A DNA stretch of 64,000 bases from Sandarakinorhabdus limnophila DSM 17366 (GTDB lineage: Bacteria > Pseudomonadota > Alphaproteobacteria > Sphingomonadales > Sphingomonadaceae). The DNA lies in contig NZ_ATVO01000009.1 in NCBI RefSeq assembly GCF_000420765.1, positions 90,769-154,768 of the forward strand. The letters run 5' to 3'. The notes beneath the pieces were generated by a model. It had not been told where the DNA came from and did not search any database. It saw nothing but the letters and a program-made list of their open reading frames with translations. A program made the translations under genes and the position numbers. Of the stretch, positions 19,131 through 29,030 are shown one piece after another (the first letter of the stretch is position 1; the number at the start of each line of letters is the position of its first letter).

Positions 19131-20009
19131 TCAGCCGCGCAGCAACCGAATAATGCCGGAAAAATCGGTGGCAGCACCGCCGTTGTTGACGAACAGCTGG
19201 TAAAGCGCTTCCGCTTCCGCCCCCATCGGCACGCTGGCACCGGCACCCTGCGCGGCCTGGCACGCCAGTTTCAGATCCTTCAGCATCAACGCTGCTGCAA
19301 ACCCGCCGGCATAATCGCGGTTGGACGGCGCGGTGGGCACCGGGCCGGGGACGGGGCAATAGCTGGTCATGGACCAGCTTTGCCCGCTGGCTTTGCTGCT
19401 GATGTCGAAGAAGGTCTGCGCCTCCAGCCCCAGCTTTTCGGCCAGCACGAAAGCTTCGGCGGTGGCGACCATGGTGGCCCCGAGGATCATGTTGTTGCAG
19501 ATCTTGGCGGCCTGGCCCATGCCGGCCCCGCCGGCGTGGATCACGGCCTTGCCCATCTTTTCCAGGATCGGCTGCGCCGTGGCAAAGGCCGCATCGGGCC
19601 CGCCGACCATGAAGGTGAGGGTGCCGCCATCCGCCGCCGCCGTGCCGCCCGAAACCGGCGCATCAACCATCGCCAGGCCTTTGCTGGCGGCCGCTTCGCC
19701 CATCGCCTTGGCCGTGGCGACATCGATGGTGGAACAATCGATCAGGATGGCGTGCGGCTGGGCGACGGCAAACAGATCGCCTTCATAGGCCGCGCGCACA
19801 TGGCTGCCCGCCGGCAGCATGGTGATGATCACATCAGCGCCAGCGGCGGCATAGGCCGCACTGGTGGCGGCCGTTGCACCGCCCGCCACGACCCGCGCCA
19901 GCGCATCGGCGGACAGGTCGAACGCCCACACTTCGTGGCCGGCCTTGACCAGGTTGAGGGCCATGCCGCCCCCCATGTTGCCGACCCCGATGAAGGCGAT
20001 GATGGCCAT
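19131..20009 (-). CDS. mmsB: 3-hydroxyisobutyrate dehydrogenase
   Basis: NAD+-dependent oxidation of 3-hydroxyisobutyrate to methylmalonate semialdehyde in valine breakdown. The 292-aa beta-hydroxyacid dehydrogenase has the Rossmann motif [10 protein letters not shown] near residue 7, the substrate motif [16 protein letters not shown] and the catalytic lysine in [12 protein letters not shown]. It lies last in a minus-strand set with an enoyl-CoA hydratase and mmsA. The gap to the hydratase is a single base. The gene set strongly supports the valine-pathway assignment over other family members. Confidence 0.92.
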   Translation of the reverse strand: MAIIAFIGVGNMGGGMALNLVKAGHEVWAFDLSADALARVVAGGATAATSAAYAAAGADVIITMLPAGSHVRAAYEGDLFAVAQPHAILIDCSTIDVATAKAMGEAAASKGLAMVDAPVSGGTAAADGGTLTFMVGGPDAAFATAQPILEKMGKAVIHAGGAGMGQAAKICNNMILGATMVATAEAFVLAEKLGLEAQTFFDISSKASGQSWSMTSYCPVPGPVPTAPSNRDYAGGFAAALMLKDLKLACQAAQGAGASVPMGAEAEALYQLFVNNGGAATDFSGIIRLLRG

Positions 20010-20010
20010 G

Positions 20011-20784
20011 TTACTGCCCCGTCCAGTTGCCGGGCCGCTTTTCCACGAAGGCGGCCATGCCTTCCTTCTGATCGGCGCTGCCGAACAGGCCGTGGAACAG
20101 CCGGCGCTCGAAGAGGACGCCTTCCTTCAGGCTCATTTCGAAGGCGGCGTCGATTTCTTCCTTCACCGCGATGCTGGCGAGAGGGGCCATGCCGGCAATG
20201 GTCTCGGCCAGCTTCAGCGCTTCATCGAGCAGCGCTTCGGTGGGAACGACGCGGGCGACGAGGCCGGAGCGTTCGGCTTCGGCCGCGTCCATCATCCGGC
20301 CGGTCAGGCACATTTCCATGGCCTTGGCCTTGCCGATGGCGCGCACCAGCCGCTGCGATCCACCCATGCCGGGCGTCACGCCCAGCTTGATTTCGGGCTG
20401 GCCGAATTTTGCGTTCTCTGCCGCAATGATGATGTCCGCCATCATCGCCAGCTCACAGCCGCCGCCGAGCGCAAAGCCGGACACGGCCGCGATCCACGGC
20501 TTGCGGGTGGCGGTGACATGGTCATAGCCGGCAAAGAAATTGCCGCCGTACATTTGGGCGAACGACTGCCCGCTCATTTCCTTTATGTCGGCGCCGGCGG
20601 CGAAGGCCTTTTCGCTACCGGTGATGACCAGACAGCGCTGCGAAGCATCGGCATCATACGCAGCAAAGGCGGCGATCAGATCGGCCAGCACCTGGGAGTT
20701 CAGTGCATTCAGCGCCTGCGGCCGGTTGAGGCGCAGCAGAGTGACGGCGCCGTGAGTTTCCACGAGGATGGTTTCAAAGCTCAT
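20011..20784 (-). CDS. Enoyl-CoA hydratase/isomerase family protein
   Basis: A 257-aa crotonase that hydrates 2-enoyl-CoA esters; in this operon it probably acts on methacrylyl-CoA during valine degradation. Visible are [14 protein letters not shown], the oxyanion-hole region [10 protein letters not shown], and the two catalytic glutamates, in [11 protein letters not shown] and [15 protein letters not shown]. The protein has the normal short crotonase length with no dehydrogenase fusion. It sits between mmsB and a small secreted protein gene on the same strand. General short-chain hydratase activity cannot be excluded. Confidence 0.9.
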   Translation of the reverse strand: MSFETILVETHGAVTLLRLNRPQALNALNSQVLADLIAAFAAYDADASQRCLVITGSEKAFAAGADIKEMSGQSFAQMYGGNFFAGYDHVTATRKPWIAAVSGFALGGGCELAMMADIIIAAENAKFGQPEIKLGVTPGMGGSQRLVRAIGKAKAMEMCLTGRMMDAAEAERSGLVARVVPTEALLDEALKLAETIAGMAPLASIAVKEEIDAAFEMSLKEGVLFERRLFHGLFGSADQKEGMAAFVEKRPGNWTGQ

Positions 20785-20802
20785 AGGTTCACTCCGACAG
20801 TC

Positions 20803-21207
20803 TTACCAATTCTGGTCACGGCGCTCGCCCTTGCAGCGCACATAGAAGACCGGAGACTGCCCGTCGACCTGAATAGCGAGCCGCAGCCCGCCGGCCAGCA
20901 ACCTGATTTCCAAGCTTTCCGTGGCCTCCGGTTTGTTGGGATCGGTTGCTTCGGAATTCCAGAACGCAGCGCGAATGCGCACACGACTGGGGCTTTGAGA
21001 AACGATCCTGATCTGCTCGTGGCTGGTTTCCCAATAATGGAGGCCATTAGCATCGATCCTCACTTCGTGCAGCGGCGGCCCAGCCTCGCAGGTCGCAACC
21101 GAAGAGCTCCAGCGCCCCCAGAATGGCTTGGGAACCGGGGGGCCGGCCGCCGATGCCGGCACTCCTGCAAGCATCAGCCCAAGCGCAAGCAAGGACCTGG
21201 CCGGCAT
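20803..21207 (-). CDS. Small secreted protein of unknown function
   Basis: A 134-aa protein with a clear signal peptide (MPARSLLALGLMLAGVPASA, then AGPPVP). The mature part is beta-rich, begins with FWGRWSSSVATCEAG and has two cysteines (one in VATCEAG, one in YVRCKGERR) that could pair. It ends with a charged tail. I do not recognise the family. It lies in the same direction between mmsA (3 bases from the mmsA stop) and the enoyl-CoA hydratase, so it is probably co-transcribed with valine catabolic genes despite a periplasmic location. Confidence 0.65.
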   Translation of the reverse strand: MPARSLLALGLMLAGVPASAAGPPVPKPFWGRWSSSVATCEAGPPLHEVRIDANGLHYWETSHEQIRIVSQSPSRVRIRAAFWNSEATDPNKPEATESLEIRLLAGGLRLAIQVDGQSPVFYVRCKGERRDQNW

Positions 21208-21210
21208 GCC

Positions 21211-22707
21211 TCACCCCATCGTCGGGATGACAAACGCCGAGCCGCCATCCATGCCGCCATCCGGCCAGCGGCCCGTGACGGTCTTGCGCTTGGTCCAGAA
21301 CTGCACGCCTTCCATGCCGTGTTGGCCGATGTCGCCAAAGGCGCTGCGCTTCCAGCCGCCGAAGCTGTGATAGGCCACTGGCACCGGGATCGGAACGTTG
21401 ACGCCGACCATCCCCACATTCACCCGCGCCGCGAATTCACGTGCGGCGTGGCCGTTCCTTGTGAAGATGGCGACACCGTTGCCATATTGATGCTGGCTGG
21501 GGAGTTTGAGTGCCGCCTCGAAATCCGGTGCGCGCATGATCTGCAGAACCGGGCCGAAGATTTCCTCGCGATAGCTCTGCATTTCGGGCGTGACGTGATC
21601 GAACAGCGTGGGACCGACGAAGAAGCCGCCTTCATGGCCCTGCAGGGTGAAGCCGCGGCCATCGACCACCAGCTCCGCGCCTTCATCGACGCCCATCTGG
21701 ATGTAGCTTTCGATCCGCGCCTTGTGGGCGGCGGTGACGACCGGGCCGTAATCCGCTTCGGGATCGGTGCTAATGCCGATGCGTAGCTTGCCAATGGCCG
21801 GCAGCAATTTGGCGCGCAGCGCGTTGGCGGTGTCCTCACCCACCGGCACCACCACCGGCAGCGCCATGCAGCGTTCGCCGGCTGAGCCAAAAGCCGCGCC
21901 GGCCAGATCGCGCACCACCTGATCGAGATCGGCATCGGGCATCACAATGGCGTGATTCTTCGCACCGCCCATGGCCTGCACCCGCTTGCCACGCGCGCAG
22001 CCCTGCGCATGGATATACTCGGCCACATCCGATGAGCCGACAAAGCTGATCGCCGCGATATCGGGGTGCTGGATGATGGCGTCCACCATCTCCTTGTCAC
22101 CATTGACGACACTGAAAATACCCTCGGGCAGGCCCGCATCGCGGAAAATGTCGCCCAGCAGGTGCGGCAGGGTGGGATCGCGTTCCGACGGCTTCAGGAT
22201 GAAGGCGTTGCCGGTCGCGATGGCGACGCCGGCCATCCACATCGGGATCATCGCCGGGAAATTGAACGGGGTGATGCCGGCACCGATGCCGACCGGCTGG
22301 CGGAAGGCCCAGATATCGATGCCGGGGCCGGCGCCGTGGGTGAACTCGCCCTTCAGCACGTGCGGGATGCCGCAGCAGAATTCGATCACCTCCAGCCCGC
22401 GCTGAATGTCGCCACGGCTGTCGGCCAGCACCTTGCCATGTTCGGAACTGAGCACGCGGGCCAGTTCATCCATGCGGGCTTCGACCAGTTCCTTGAACCT
22501 GAACATCACCCGGGCGCGGCGCTGCGGGTTGGTGGCGGCCCAGGCCGGCTGCGCAGCGCGGGCGGCAGCGACTGCCTGTTCGAGCAGATCAGCGCCCGCC
22601 AATCGCACTTCTGCCTGCACCTGGCCTGAGTTGGGATCATACACCGGGCTGGTGCGGCTGCCGGCGGCCACGGGCGATCCGGCGATGTGATGGTCGATGA
22701 TGCGCAT
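21211..22707 (-). CDS. mmsA: CoA-acylating methylmalonate-semialdehyde dehydrogenase
   Basis: Converts methylmalonate semialdehyde (and malonate semialdehyde) with CoA and NAD+ to propionyl-CoA or acetyl-CoA, the last valine-specific step. The 498-aa aldehyde dehydrogenase has the subfamily features PFNFPAMIPMWM, ILKPSERDP and the catalytic cysteine in FGSAGERCMALPV. The last motif, with RCMA, distinguishes this CoA-acylating group from ordinary aldehyde dehydrogenases. It is the first gene of the minus-strand cluster that continues with a secreted protein, a hydratase and mmsB. Confidence 0.95.
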   Translation of the reverse strand: MRIIDHHIAGSPVAAGSRTSPVYDPNSGQVQAEVRLAGADLLEQAVAAARAAQPAWAATNPQRRARVMFRFKELVEARMDELARVLSSEHGKVLADSRGDIQRGLEVIEFCCGIPHVLKGEFTHGAGPGIDIWAFRQPVGIGAGITPFNFPAMIPMWMAGVAIATGNAFILKPSERDPTLPHLLGDIFRDAGLPEGIFSVVNGDKEMVDAIIQHPDIAAISFVGSSDVAEYIHAQGCARGKRVQAMGGAKNHAIVMPDADLDQVVRDLAGAAFGSAGERCMALPVVVPVGEDTANALRAKLLPAIGKLRIGISTDPEADYGPVVTAAHKARIESYIQMGVDEGAELVVDGRGFTLQGHEGGFFVGPTLFDHVTPEMQSYREEIFGPVLQIMRAPDFEAALKLPSQHQYGNGVAIFTRNGHAAREFAARVNVGMVGVNVPIPVPVAYHSFGGWKRSAFGDIGQHGMEGVQFWTKRKTVTGRWPDGGMDGGSAFVIPTMG

Positions 22708-22755
22708 GAAGGGATTCCTACTCTGGCCCGCCGGCCGGTGCCACCCACAGTTGCA

Positions 22756-23715
22756 TCAGTGCATTTGGTCGCTGCCCCAGCCTTCGGGCAGCGCCTGCCG
22801 GCAGTGATCCGCGCCGGTTTCGACTTGCAGCGTGGCATGGCCGATGGAAAAACGGTGGTGAAGCGCATGGGCGATGTTGGCCAGCGCCTCGTCACCCGGG
22901 TGGCCAGCCGGCATCACCAGATGCGCGGTCAGCACCGCGCCGGTGGTGCCCTGCGGCCAGATGTGAAGATCATGCACCGCTGCCACACCGTCCAGCCCGG
23001 TCAGCCAATCGTTGACGGCGGCCGGTTCGATGCCCGGCGGCACGGCATCCAGTGCGAGCGCCAGCGACTCGGTAAGCAGGCCCCAGGTGCCGCGCAGGAT
23101 CACGGCCGCTACTGCCAGGCCCAGCACTGGATCAACCCAGGCCCAGCCGGTCTGGCTGATCACCAGCCCGCCGAGCACCACCGCCGCCGACACCCCGGCA
23201 TCGGCCAGCATGTGCAAGTACGCGCCGCGCACGTTCACATCGCCCTTGCGGCCGCGCATGAACATCAGGGCGGTGCCGGTGTTGATGGCAACGCCCACCG
23301 CCGCCACCAGCATCACGACATTGCCGGCGACCGGAAGCGGATCGAGCAGACGGTGTACCGATTCGAAGACAATGCCCCCGCACGCCGCCACGAGGATGAG
23401 CGCGTTCGCCAAGGCGGCGAGGATGGGCGAGCGAGAGAGCCCCCACGTGAATCGCGCGCTCGGCGCGCGCTTGGCCAGCGCCAGCCCGCCCCAAGCGATC
23501 AGCAGACCGGCAACGTCTGAAAGATTGTGGCCGGCGTCGGCCAGCAGCGCCATCGAATCATACCAGAGGCCCGCCGCCGTCTCGATCCCGACATAAGCAA
23601 GATTGAGCACCACCCCGATGGCAAAGGCGCGCCCGAAATCCGGCGGCGCATGGGCATGCCCATGGCCATGATGATCATGACCGCCCAGCGGATGGCTGTG
23701 GGCGTGGCTGTGCAT
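22756..23715 (-). CDS. Cation diffusion facilitator (zinc/cobalt-type efflux)
   Basis: A 319-aa inner-membrane antiporter exporting divalent metals, probably Zn2+ or Co2+. The N-terminus is strikingly His-rich (HSHAHSHPLGGHDHHGHGHAHA), a likely metal-binding tail. Six hydrophobic spans follow, with the HxxxD transport site in LADAGHNLSDVAG and the second in LADAGVSAAVV. A soluble C-terminal metal-sensing domain includes VHDLHIWPQG. I chose the ATG at 23713-23715; a GTG ten codons upstream is possible. It lies downstream of, and is separated from, tRNA-Gly by a terminator. Confidence 0.9.
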   Translation of the reverse strand: MHSHAHSHPLGGHDHHGHGHAHAPPDFGRAFAIGVVLNLAYVGIETAAGLWYDSMALLADAGHNLSDVAGLLIAWGGLALAKRAPSARFTWGLSRSPILAALANALILVAACGGIVFESVHRLLDPLPVAGNVVMLVAAVGVAINTGTALMFMRGRKGDVNVRGAYLHMLADAGVSAAVVLGGLVISQTGWAWVDPVLGLAVAAVILRGTWGLLTESLALALDAVPPGIEPAAVNDWLTGLDGVAAVHDLHIWPQGTTGAVLTAHLVMPAGHPGDEALANIAHALHHRFSIGHATLQVETGADHCRQALPEGWGSDQMH

Positions 23716-23753
23716 GGCGGCTTTATGGGTCGCGCGGCGAGGCACCGCAATGC

Positions 23754-23782
23754 AAAAAGGCGGCCCAAACGGACCGCCTTTT
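23754..23782 (-). terminator. Rho-independent terminator after tRNA-Gly
   Basis: On the minus strand: GGCGGTCC, loop GTTT, GGGCCGCC, then TTTTT. The stem has eight pairs with one G-U. It lies 11 bases after the 3' CCA of tRNA-Gly. A-rich bases on the other side make it usable in both directions, so it would also insulate the metal transporter gene. Confidence 0.85.
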
Positions 23783-23793
23783 CAAGCAACGAC

Positions 23794-23868
23794 TGGAGCG
23801 GGTGAAGAGATTCGAACTCTCGACTTCAACCTTGGCAAGGTTGCGCTCTACCCCTGAGCTACACCCGC
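23794..23868 (-). tRNA. tRNA-Gly (GCC anticodon)
   Basis: The reverse complement folds as a cloverleaf: acceptor GCGGGTG/CACCCGC, D arm with AGCTCAGGGGTAGAGC, anticodon arm CAACCTTGCCAAGGTTG with anticodon GCC, T arm GAGAGTTCGAATCTCT and an encoded 3' CCA after discriminator T. It is 75 nt with CCA. A strong terminator follows directly. The gene stands alone. Confidence 0.95.
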
Positions 23869-24030
23869 TCGCCGGTCATTGAGGATGGGGCGTCTAGCAC
23901 CGGCGGGTTTGGACTTGCAAGCCCCTTTTTTGCCCGAGGTTTCTTGGGCCCTGTGCGCAAGCGCCGTCTTGGCAAACCGCCTCCCCCGCCCCCATATGGC
24001 ACGCACGACAACACATGGGAGCATCACCCC

Positions 24031-24936
24031 TTGGCCAGCATTCCGAATCCCGCCGCCGAAAAGGCCAGCATCGAAGCCTTCCGGCGCGACGTGATCGAGG
24101 CGTCGAAGACGGCATTGGTGCTGGTCGATTTCTGGGCGGAGTGGTGCGGCCCGTGCAAGACGCTGGGGCCGGCGCTGGAACGACTGGTTGCAGCCCGTGC
24201 ACCCAAGGTGGCGCTGGTCAAGATCGATGTGGACAAGAACCAGGCGCTGGCCGCCCAGTTCCGCATCCAGTCCATCCCTACCGTCTATGCCTTCCTTGAT
24301 GGCCGCCCGGTTGATGGCTTCCAGGGCGCCCTGCCGGAAACGCAGCTGGCGCAATTCATTGACAAGCTGCTGGCGGGCGTCCCGGCCAGCGATGACGAGG
24401 CCGCGCTGGAGGAGCAGATCGGCCAGCTGATCGCAGCGGCAGAAGAAGCAACTGCGGCCGGCGCCCATGAAGACGCCATCGCCATGCTGGGAGCGGTGTC
24501 CAGCGAGATGCCGGATCGCCATGATCTGGTGGCGCGTTATGCCCTGGCGTTGCTGGCGGGTGGCAAACCGCAGCCGGCAGCTGCCGCGCTCGAAACGGTG
24601 CCTGCCGATTCGAAGGATGAACTTGTTGTCCGCGCCCGCGCCGCGCTGACGCTGGCCGCCGAAGCACCGGAAGATGACGAGCTCGCCCATCTCGTCGCCC
24701 AGGTGACCAATCACCCGGATGACCACGCCGCCCGATTCGAGCTGGCCGGTGCTCTGGCTGCCCGCGGCGAACGCGATGCCGCGGCCGAGCATCTGCTGGC
24801 CATCATCAAGGCCGATCGTGGCTGGAACGAGGGCGCCGCCCGCACCAAGCTGCTGACCATGTTCGAGGCCGCCGGCCTTGCCGATCCGTGGAGCATCAAG
24901 ACCCGCGCCGCGTTGCGCGCGATCTGGTTTGCATGA
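24031..24936 (+). CDS. Thioredoxin-TPR protein, YbbN/CnoX-like co-chaperone
   Basis: A 301-aa cytoplasmic protein. The N-terminal thioredoxin domain has the redox motif CGPC at residues 39-42 (FWAEWCGPCKTLGPAL) and the cis-proline region QSIPTVYAF. The C-terminal half is alpha-helical with tetratricopeptide-like repeats (ALALLAGGKPQPAAAALE, ELAGALAARGERDAAAEHLL), the CnoX/YbbN layout, a holdase that protects proteins during oxidative stress. The start is inferred as TTG at 24031 behind GGGAG. E. coli CnoX has SxxC instead of CxxC, so this one may be a true redox enzyme. The stop overlaps the next start. Confidence 0.85.
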   Translation: MASIPNPAAEKASIEAFRRDVIEASKTALVLVDFWAEWCGPCKTLGPALERLVAARAPKVALVKIDVDKNQALAAQFRIQSIPTVYAFLDGRPVDGFQGALPETQLAQFIDKLLAGVPASDDEAALEEQIGQLIAAAEEATAAGAHEDAIAMLGAVSSEMPDRHDLVARYALALLAGGKPQPAAAALETVPADSKDELVVRARAALTLAAEAPEDDELAHLVAQVTNHPDDHAARFELAGALAARGERDAAAEHLLAIIKADRGWNEGAARTKLLTMFEAAGLADPWSIKTRAALRAIWFA

Positions 24937-25619
24937 GCGAGAGCGAAGCCCTTGAACCGTTGCCGGCCGCCGTGCCGGTGTTCCCCCTGACCGGCGCGGT
25001 GCTGCTGCCGCGCGGTGTGCTGCCACTCAACATCTTCGAACCACGCTATCTGGCGATGGTGAAGGACGCGATGGCGGCCACAGGCGCTGCCAACCGGGTG
25101 ATCGGCATGATCCAGCCCAAGGCGCCCAAAGGAAGCAGAGGCGGTGATCCGCCGCCGCTCTACAAGGTCGGCTGCTTGGGCCGGATCACCGAATATCGCG
25201 AAACCGACGATGGCCGCATCCTTGTCACGCTGGTTGGCGTCAGCCGCTTCCGGGTGGGCGCCGAACTGGAGCGCGACACGCTCTATCGCCAGGTCATGAC
25301 CGATTATCACGGCTTTGCCGATGACCGGGCTGAGGAAGAATCGTTGGATGCCGCCAGCCGCGCCAGCCTGGAAGACGCGCTGCGCCCCTATCTTGATGCG
25401 CGCGGGCTCGCCGCCGATTGGGAGGCGGTGCAATCGGCTGACGATGAAGGGCTGGTGACGGCGCTGGCCGGCGCGCTGCCGTTCGATCCGCCCGAAAAGC
25501 AGGCGCTTCTGGAGGCGCCCACCCTTGCCGAGCGCGCGCAAACGCTGGCCGCGCTGATGAGTTTCGCGGTCGGGCCCAATGGAATCGGGGGCAGCGGCAG
25601 CAGCGGCCGCCTCCAATGA
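24933..25619 (+). CDS. Lon N-terminal-like (LAN) domain protein
   Basis: A 228-aa protein made only of the substrate-binding N-terminal domain of Lon protease, without ATPase or peptidase domains. Typical sequence is [25 protein letters not shown] at the start and [27 protein letters not shown] in the middle. Its role is unknown; adaptor or substrate recognition functions have been proposed for such proteins. The ATG overlaps the CnoX-like stop (ATGA) and its stop overlaps the Trm112-like start, so three genes form one coupled unit concerned with protein quality or translation. Confidence 0.9.
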   Translation: MSESEALEPLPAAVPVFPLTGAVLLPRGVLPLNIFEPRYLAMVKDAMAATGAANRVIGMIQPKAPKGSRGGDPPPLYKVGCLGRITEYRETDDGRILVTLVGVSRFRVGAELERDTLYRQVMTDYHGFADDRAEEESLDAASRASLEDALRPYLDARGLAADWEAVQSADDEGLVTALAGALPFDPPEKQALLEAPTLAERAQTLAALMSFAVGPNGIGGSGSSGRLQ

Positions 25620-25807
25620 GCGGTTCCGCGCTCGATCCGCGTCTGTTGGCCCTTCTGGTTTGCCCGCAGACCAAGCAGCCGCTGCGCCATGATCGGGAAC
25701 GGCAGGAGCTGGTCAACGACACGGCCGGCATCGCCTATCCGATCCGCGACGGCGTGCCGATCCTGCTGGCAGAGGCCGCGCGCGAGTTCCTGCCGACAAC
25801 CGGTTAA
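25616..25807 (+). CDS. Trm112-family small zinc-ribbon-like protein
   Basis: A 63-aa protein with the family pattern [17 protein letters not shown] followed by a beta-rich [21 protein letters not shown]. Eukaryotic Trm112 activates methyltransferases; the bacterial homologues (YcaR-like) are of uncertain function. Only one cysteine remains here, so zinc binding is unlikely. The start overlaps the previous stop by four bases, and the stop overlaps the convergent monooxygenase gene (TTAA shared). Confidence 0.88.
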   Translation: MSGSALDPRLLALLVCPQTKQPLRHDRERQELVNDTAGIAYPIRDGVPILLAEAAREFLPTTG

Positions 25808-27585
25808 TCGAAGCGCAGCCCCTTGAATTGCCCTTCTGACCGCCAGCCCCGCATGTAGCTGAAGAACGCGTTTGGCCCGGCCGGATAGCCCACCGCATAT
25901 TTGGCGCGGTCATCCATGGGCTGGCCTTCGTTGTTGTAATAGCCGGGTGTGCAATCCGGGCTGTTTATCATCATGCCGGGACCGGACAGCAGCAGCTTCA
26001 CCCAGTCTTCCTGGGCCTTTTCGTCCACGTCCATCGTCTTCAGGCCATGATCGGTCATGTGGCGCACGATGGCGGCGATGCTGGTGCCGGTTTCCATCCA
26101 GTTGTGCGGCACGTTGACGATGAAATTGGCCGCCTGCGCGAACTGCACCAGGAACAGGTTGGGGAAACCGGCGCTGTTCAGACCGTGCAGCGTGCGCATG
26201 CCGTCGCTCCACGCCGCGGAAAGCTTCTGGCCGCCCTTGCCAATCGGATCGAAACCGGTACGTTCTTCGGTGGGGGTGCCGACTTCGAAGCCGGTGGAGT
26301 GGATGATGCAGTCCACTTCATAGTGCTCGCCGTCCACCCACAGGCCGGTTTCGTCGATTCGCTCGACACCCTTGCCATCGGTGTGAACCAAGGTGACGCT
26401 GGGCCGGTTGAAGGCCTGCAGATATTGATCATGGAAGCAGGGCCGCTTGCACAGCTGGCGATACCAGGCCTGCAGCGCCTCGCCGGTCTTGCGGTCTTCC
26501 ACCACCGTCACCGCGCGGGTGCGGATTTCCTCCATCTTTTCATGATCGGCCATTTCCCAGGCCTTCATCATGTTTTCCGGGTTCCATTCGCTAGGCGGCA
26601 AGCTCATCACCCGGCTGCGGATGCGGCGCGACAGGTCGGTCCAGCCATCCTTCACCCAGTCTTCCGACGCGCCGCCCATACCGACATTGCCGGCAAAGTT
26701 TTCCAGCCAGCGCGTCTGCCAGCCCGGCGTGGCGATGGATTCGAACCAGTCGGGATCAATGGGTTCATTGGCGCGCACGTCCACGCTTGAAGGCGTGCGC
26801 TGCACCACGAACAATTCGCCGGCATAACGCGCCAAGTGCGGCACACACTGGACGGCGGTGGCGCCGGTGCCGATGATGGCGACGCGTTTGCCCGCCAGCC
26901 CGTCCATCGGCGCGCCTTCAGCCGAACCGCCGGTATAGCCATAATCCCAGCGGCTGGTGTGGAACTGGTGGCCCTTGAATGTCTCGATGCCGGGGATGCC
27001 GGGCAGTTTCGGCACATTCAACGGTCCGGTGCCGATGCCAACGAAATCGGCGGTGAAGTGATCGCCGCGGTCGGTCTCGATCACCCAGACCTGTTTGGCC
27101 TCATCCCAGGTGCAGGAGTTCACCTCGGTGTGGAACAGCGCCTTTTCATAGAGATTGAACGTCTGTGCGATCTTCTTGGCCTGGCCCTGGATTTCGGGGG
27201 CGTGGGCATATTTCTCGGTCGGGATATGCCCGGTTTCTTCCAGCAGCGGCATGTAGATGATCGAGGCCGTGTCGCATTGCGCGCCGGGGTAGCGGTTCCA
27301 GTACCAGGTGCCACCCACGTCGCCGCCGGCATCGATCAGGCGGAAATCGGTGATCCCCGCTTGCGCCAGGCGGGCGCCAGTGCACAACCCGGCAAACCCG
27401 CCGCCAACCATGGCAAAACGCACATGATCGGTGACCGGCGCGCGTTCCTTGCGCGGCGTGTAGGGATCGCCCAGCATCTGCGGGAAATGCGTCGCCAGCC
27501 GCACATATTGGGCATTGCCTTCGGGGCGCAGGCGCTTGTCCCGCTCTAGCCGATATTTTTCGAGGATTGCGTCACGATCGATCAT
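25804..27585 (-). CDS. Baeyer-Villiger flavin monooxygenase
   Basis: A 593-aa FAD/NADPH monooxygenase that inserts oxygen next to ketone carbonyls, forming esters or lactones. The FAD motif GGGFAG is at residues 61-66, [14 protein letters not shown] around 92-105, and the Baeyer-Villiger fingerprint [12 protein letters not shown] at 203-214, which fits FxGxxxHxxxWD exactly. A second Rossmann motif GTGATA follows for NADPH. About 50 extra N-terminal residues precede the FAD domain, as in several steroid or cycloalkanone types. The substrate is unknown. The ATG at 27583-27585 is preferred over an upstream in-frame codon. Confidence 0.93.
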   Translation of the reverse strand: MIDRDAILEKYRLERDKRLRPEGNAQYVRLATHFPQMLGDPYTPRKERAPVTDHVRFAMVGGGFAGLCTGARLAQAGITDFRLIDAGGDVGGTWYWNRYPGAQCDTASIIYMPLLEETGHIPTEKYAHAPEIQGQAKKIAQTFNLYEKALFHTEVNSCTWDEAKQVWVIETDRGDHFTADFVGIGTGPLNVPKLPGIPGIETFKGHQFHTSRWDYGYTGGSAEGAPMDGLAGKRVAIIGTGATAVQCVPHLARYAGELFVVQRTPSSVDVRANEPIDPDWFESIATPGWQTRWLENFAGNVGMGGASEDWVKDGWTDLSRRIRSRVMSLPPSEWNPENMMKAWEMADHEKMEEIRTRAVTVVEDRKTGEALQAWYRQLCKRPCFHDQYLQAFNRPSVTLVHTDGKGVERIDETGLWVDGEHYEVDCIIHSTGFEVGTPTEERTGFDPIGKGGQKLSAAWSDGMRTLHGLNSAGFPNLFLVQFAQAANFIVNVPHNWMETGTSIAAIVRHMTDHGLKTMDVDEKAQEDWVKLLLSGPGMMINSPDCTPGYYNNEGQPMDDRAKYAVGYPAGPNAFFSYMRGWRSEGQFKGLRFD

Positions 27586-27633
27586 GGCCGGCAACCTGTG
27601 GCCAGCCGCCGGGCGCCGCAACGCTGCAATTCG

Positions 27634-28857
27634 CTAGACCAGTTCACCCTTGAGCAGCGCCGGCAGCTTGCCGGTTTCGCCACGGGCCTGATTCATGAAG
27701 AAACGCTTCAAGGACGGCAAGCGTTCGACAGAGGCGAGACCGAAACGGCGCACCAGGCTGGGGGTGCGGCCGGGGATGGCGAACAGGCGATTGAGGCCAT
27801 CGGTAACAGCGCAGACCAAGCTGTTGTCAAAGCGGCGCCACGCCGAGATTTGCGCCAACACATCTGGGCTGCCCAGATCAAGGCCGGAGCGCGCGGCGTT
27901 GGTGAGCACTTCAGCGGCGGCGGCGACATCGCGGAAGCCCATGTTGAGGCCCTGGCCAGCGATCGGGTGGATGCCGTGGGCAGAATCACCGAGCAGCAGA
28001 AGGCGCGTGTCGGTGTAGCGGGCGGCGTGGTGATAGCCGAGCGGCCACACCGCTTGCGGGGCAATCACTTCGATTTCACCCATGGTGCCGTCGATGCGGG
28101 CGGCGATTTCGGCAGCGAGTTGCTTGGGGCCCAGCTTCTTCGCGGCGTCCATATGCTTGCGGTCAATCGTCCATACGATGGCGGTGCGCGGCCGGCCATC
28201 GTCGGTGTCGCGCATCGGCAGCAGCGCCAGCGGGCCCGACGGGTAGAAGAGTTCGCAGGCGATATTCTCGTGCGGCACCGTGTGGGCAACCATGGTGATC
28301 AGCGCGGCGTGATCATACTGCCAGGTGGCGAGCGGAATGCCGGCGGCTTCGCGGGTGGCGGAGCGGCGGCCATCGCAGGCCACAACCAACGGCGCACGGA
28401 ACACGCGGCCATCGGCCAAGGTGAGGGTGGCGGCATGATCATCGCGGGCGATACCGACCACCGTCACCGGCGCCAATAACGTGACTTCCGGGCATTCCCG
28501 CACCGCGCGCAACAGGCCGGTGCGCAGCCAGCGATTCTCCACCATCGTGCCGAGCGGGTCGTTCTCCTCGCCAGCATCGAAATGCAGATATTGCGGGTGG
28601 GCGGCGTCGGTCACGCGAATCTCGCGGATCGGGCAGCCGTGGGTATCGAGGATATCGCCCAGCCCCAAGGCGCGCAGCATGCGCGCCGACGCGCTGGCCA
28701 CGGCGGTGGCGCGGCCATCGAAGGCCGGAAGGGTGGTGCTGTCCAGATCCTGCGCGTCGACGACGATGCTCGTCACATCATGCCTGGCCAGGGCCAGCGC
28801 CAATGTGGCGCCAACCAGGCCGCCACCGATGATGATCACGTCTGCATCCATCGTCAT
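27634..28857 (-). CDS. UbiH/UbiF/COQ6-family FAD hydroxylase
   Basis: A 407-aa flavoprotein of the ubiquinone-ring hydroxylase family. The FAD-binding motif VIIIGGGLVGATLA is near residue 7, the DG motif appears in VVACDGRRSATRE and the GD motif in LLLGDSAHGIHPIAGQGLNMG. It probably hydroxylates a polyprenyl-phenol ring in ubiquinone synthesis; which ring carbon cannot be told. Two ATGs (28857 and 28851) are possible. The 173-bp gap to ftsK should contain divergent promoters. Confidence 0.9.
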   Translation of the reverse strand: MTMDADVIIIGGGLVGATLALALARHDVTSIVVDAQDLDSTTLPAFDGRATAVASASARMLRALGLGDILDTHGCPIREIRVTDAAHPQYLHFDAGEENDPLGTMVENRWLRTGLLRAVRECPEVTLLAPVTVVGIARDDHAATLTLADGRVFRAPLVVACDGRRSATREAAGIPLATWQYDHAALITMVAHTVPHENIACELFYPSGPLALLPMRDTDDGRPRTAIVWTIDRKHMDAAKKLGPKQLAAEIAARIDGTMGEIEVIAPQAVWPLGYHHAARYTDTRLLLLGDSAHGIHPIAGQGLNMGFRDVAAAAEVLTNAARSGLDLGSPDVLAQISAWRRFDNSLVCAVTDGLNRLFAIPGRTPSLVRRFGLASVERLPSLKRFFMNQARGETGKLPALLKGELV

Positions 28858-29030
28858 ACTGGCTTCCTAGCCGACCTGCGCGATTCCCCCAAGCGGGACA
28901 TGATGTCCGGGCCACAGTCGGTTTTCCCAAGAGTATGCTTGACCGGAGTCATGGCCTGATTCATCTTTAGGTAGTGCTCAAATGGTGAACATGCCAAGGG
29001 CGACGCATCGCATTGAAAGGCGCAACCGCA

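Noticed and set aside
19864..21786. Plus-strand frame of 640 codons over the mms cluster
   Set aside because: Opposite to mmsB, the hydratase and mmsA, which have all catalytic motifs; composition is a shadow.
23794..23868. tRNA-Gly as an integration site for a genomic island
   Set aside because: The flanking genes are ordinary core genes; there is no integrase or repeated tRNA end nearby.
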